In this document: positions 15,301-15,582 of the stretch, in pieces
Numbering within the stretch: position 1 is the first letter of the stretch
Layout of the letters: each line of letters opens with the position of its first letter
Translations under genes and position numbers: made by a program
NCBI GenBank assembly: GCA_023230175.1
Contig: JALNXV010000035.1
Span: 1 to 15,582 of the forward strand
Origin: Candidatus Cloacimonadota bacterium
Lineage (GTDB): Bacteria; Cloacimonadota; Cloacimonadia; Cloacimonadales; WRIO01
DNA length: 15,582 bases
Reading direction: 5' to 3'
Notes under the pieces: generated by a model
Databases searched by the model: none
The model's input: the letters and a program-made list of their open reading frames with translations, nothing else
Told to the model about the DNA's origin: nothing

Positions 15301-15431
15301 GAAAATATTTTGAAAGACAAGAAAAAACCAAACTTAGTATTCCGAAAATTCATATGAGAGTAGATGCATTTTTAAGAAGATTCATATTTGAAGGTGGTTT
15401 TCATATTAACTTACCAGATGATGATGAATGA
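12303..15431 (+). CDS. hsdR: Type I restriction endonuclease subunit HsdR
   Basis: HsdR is the ATP-driven translocase and nuclease of the complex. The 1042-residue protein is full length. Its N-terminal nuclease carries the PD-(D/E)xK set D142, then E156-L-K158. The superfamily 2 helicase core follows: Walker A TGSGKT at 296-301, DEAH at 405-408, TGTP at 432-435 and the arginine-finger motif QAFSRTNR at 701-708. The C-terminal third is the helical part that docks on the methyltransferase. It starts 15 bp after hsdS, with AAAGG at 12288-12292 as ribosome site, and ends with TGA just before a strong terminator. All key residues are present, so it should be active. Placing hsdR last delays cleavage relative to methylation. 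Confidence 0.95.
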   Translation: MAFDNELIFEKEVISVLSQYGWEKEVINNPTEEILLENWANILFTNNRQIDRLNNQPLTKSEMQQILEQIRSLRTPLMLNGFINGKTVSIKRDNINDILHNGKEISLKIYDRMEIAAGSSKYQIVSQPQFITPGILNDRRGDLLLLINGMPVIHIELKKSGIPVSQAANQIEKYSREGVFRGIYSLIQIFVAMTPEETLYFSNPGEDNKFNSNFYFHWADFNNEPINDWKEVTAKLLSIPMAHQLIGFYTVADNTDGLLKVMRSYQYYAANAISDKVSKTDWTAQNNRGGYIWHTTGSGKTMTSFKSAQLIASSKDADKVIFLVDRIELATQSLNEYKNFANENEDIQATESTNVLVTKLKSKDPANTLIVTSIQKMSRISEDDDGFKEKDIELMKSKRTVFIVDEAHRSTFGEMLYTIKKTFPQAIFFGFTGTPIHDDNARNESTTADVFGNELHRYSISDGIRDKNVLGFDPYRVSTFSERELRREIALKESKSIDEKEAISDPLKSIKYYEFINDVPMAGYYDELNRRIKGIEDYIPNSQYNSEIHRKEVVKDILSSWTTLSRNSKFHAIFATNRIKEAIEYYKLFKSNSPTLKVVGLFDPNIDNTEGTEFKEEGLVLLLEDYNARYGMTYTLGSWDMYKKNVASRLAHKAPYIGIEKTPEKQIDLLIVVNQMLTGFDSKWINTLYVDKMLENEHVIQAFSRTNRLLGPEKPFGTIKYYRKPHTMEKNIEKAIRSYSGNKPLGIFVPKIKENLMKMNNIFEEIKILFIREGKIDCAKLPDDSATKAKFSKLFKQFNEALVAAKIQGFNWDKIKKADFLFEGNMEIKFLENDYLTLALRYKELPLSEKNKNEDVPYEIDGYLTEINTGLIDTNYMNSKFQKYLKALDSGVNDDKDKTLSELHSTFATLTQEEQKYASIFLRDIERGDTLVVEEKSLRDYITEYQVKDKRDQISNCAEVFGLDEFKLRQFFAIKVTIDSINEFGRFDSLKNTVNILKARKYFERQEKTKLSIPKIHMRVDAFLRRFIFEGGFHINLPDDDE

Positions 15432-15449
15432 AAATCTTTATTGAGAATA

Positions 15450-15477
15450 AAAAAAGAACCGAAAGCGGTTCTTTTTT
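15450..15477 (+). terminator. Strong terminator closing the hsd operon
   Basis: A 12-bp perfect stem, AAAAAAGAACCG (15450-15461) against CGGTTCTTTTTT (15466-15477), encloses the 4-nt loop AAAG. It lies 18 bp after the hsdR stop and 6 bp before the hsdS fragment, so that fragment should not be transcribed from the operon promoter. Confidence 0.9.
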
Positions 15478-15483
15478 ACTTTT

Positions 15484-15582
15484 ACTTGGGAACAGTGTAA
15501 GTTTAGTGAAGTCATGGATACCGTTACTGATTTTGTTGCTGCTGGGTCGTTTGCTGATATGGCAGAAAATGTAGTTTATGAG
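15484..15582 (+). pseudogene. Silent partial hsdS cassette (continues past the window edge)
   Basis: The frame reads TWEQCKFSEVMDTVTDFVAA and on to VVYE at the edge, identical to residues 219-251 of HsdS. Upstream, the frame reaches a stop at 15448 with no ATG, GTG or TTG in between, and there is no ribosome site; a terminator lies 6 bp ahead. It can therefore not be expressed as it stands. Bases 15483-15498 also match the N-terminal block of hsdS (11081-11096), so the piece begins just at the conserved block shared by both halves. That is what a stored recognition-domain cassette would look like. It may instead be the scar of a duplication, or may lead into a longer second hsdS beyond the window. 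Confidence 0.8.

Noticed and set aside
8275..15582. Site-specific recombinase for hsdS switching inside the operon
   Set aside because: No tyrosine or serine recombinase frame is present in the window; if one exists it lies beyond the right edge.

Overview
The window is AT-rich (genes as well as spacers) and uses the standard bacterial code: TGG for Trp, and TGA as a true stop at the ends of the HD-domain gene and hsdR. Strong AGGAGG-type ribosome sites, an extreme low-GC bias and a lipoprotein built from InlB-type B-repeats plus an RCC1 propeller point to a low-GC Bacillota or an Acholeplasma/Izemoplasma-like mollicute. This placement is an inference from style, not from a marker gene.

Layout. 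Left part (1-2330): the tail of an unidentified gene at the edge, a HhH-GPD DNA-glycosylase-like protein with a C-terminal four-cysteine cluster, and an HD-domain (p)ppGpp-hydrolase-like protein whose 3' end runs into a cluster of short repeats. About 270 bp framed by two clusters of ~20-bp-spaced repeats look like the ends of a lost insertion element, followed by decayed sequence with a minus-strand gene remnant. Middle (2331-5271): an AhpD-like carboxymuconolactone decarboxylase family gene on the minus strand with a perfect consensus promoter, a two-TM DUF697/YcjF-like membrane protein on plus, a small coiled-coil protein on minus, then a gene-free stretch with two inverted repeats. Next (5272-8121): a large surface lipoprotein, then a 5'-truncated dual-specificity phosphatase remnant that keeps its HCx5R active site and its terminator.

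Right part (8230-15582): a complete type I restriction-modification operon ordered small XRE regulator - hsdM - hsdS - hsdR, with gaps of only 1 to 15 bp, ending at a strong terminator. HsdM and HsdS would form the methyltransferase, HsdR adds DNA translocation and cleavage, and the XRE protein probably times expression. Six bases after the terminator a second, start-less piece of hsdS begins, in the same orientation and identical over all 99 visible bases to the start of the second target-recognition domain of the active hsdS. It looks like a silent specificity cassette, so this may be a specificity-switching type I system. The piece runs off the window edge, so its extent and partner genes cannot be seen here.
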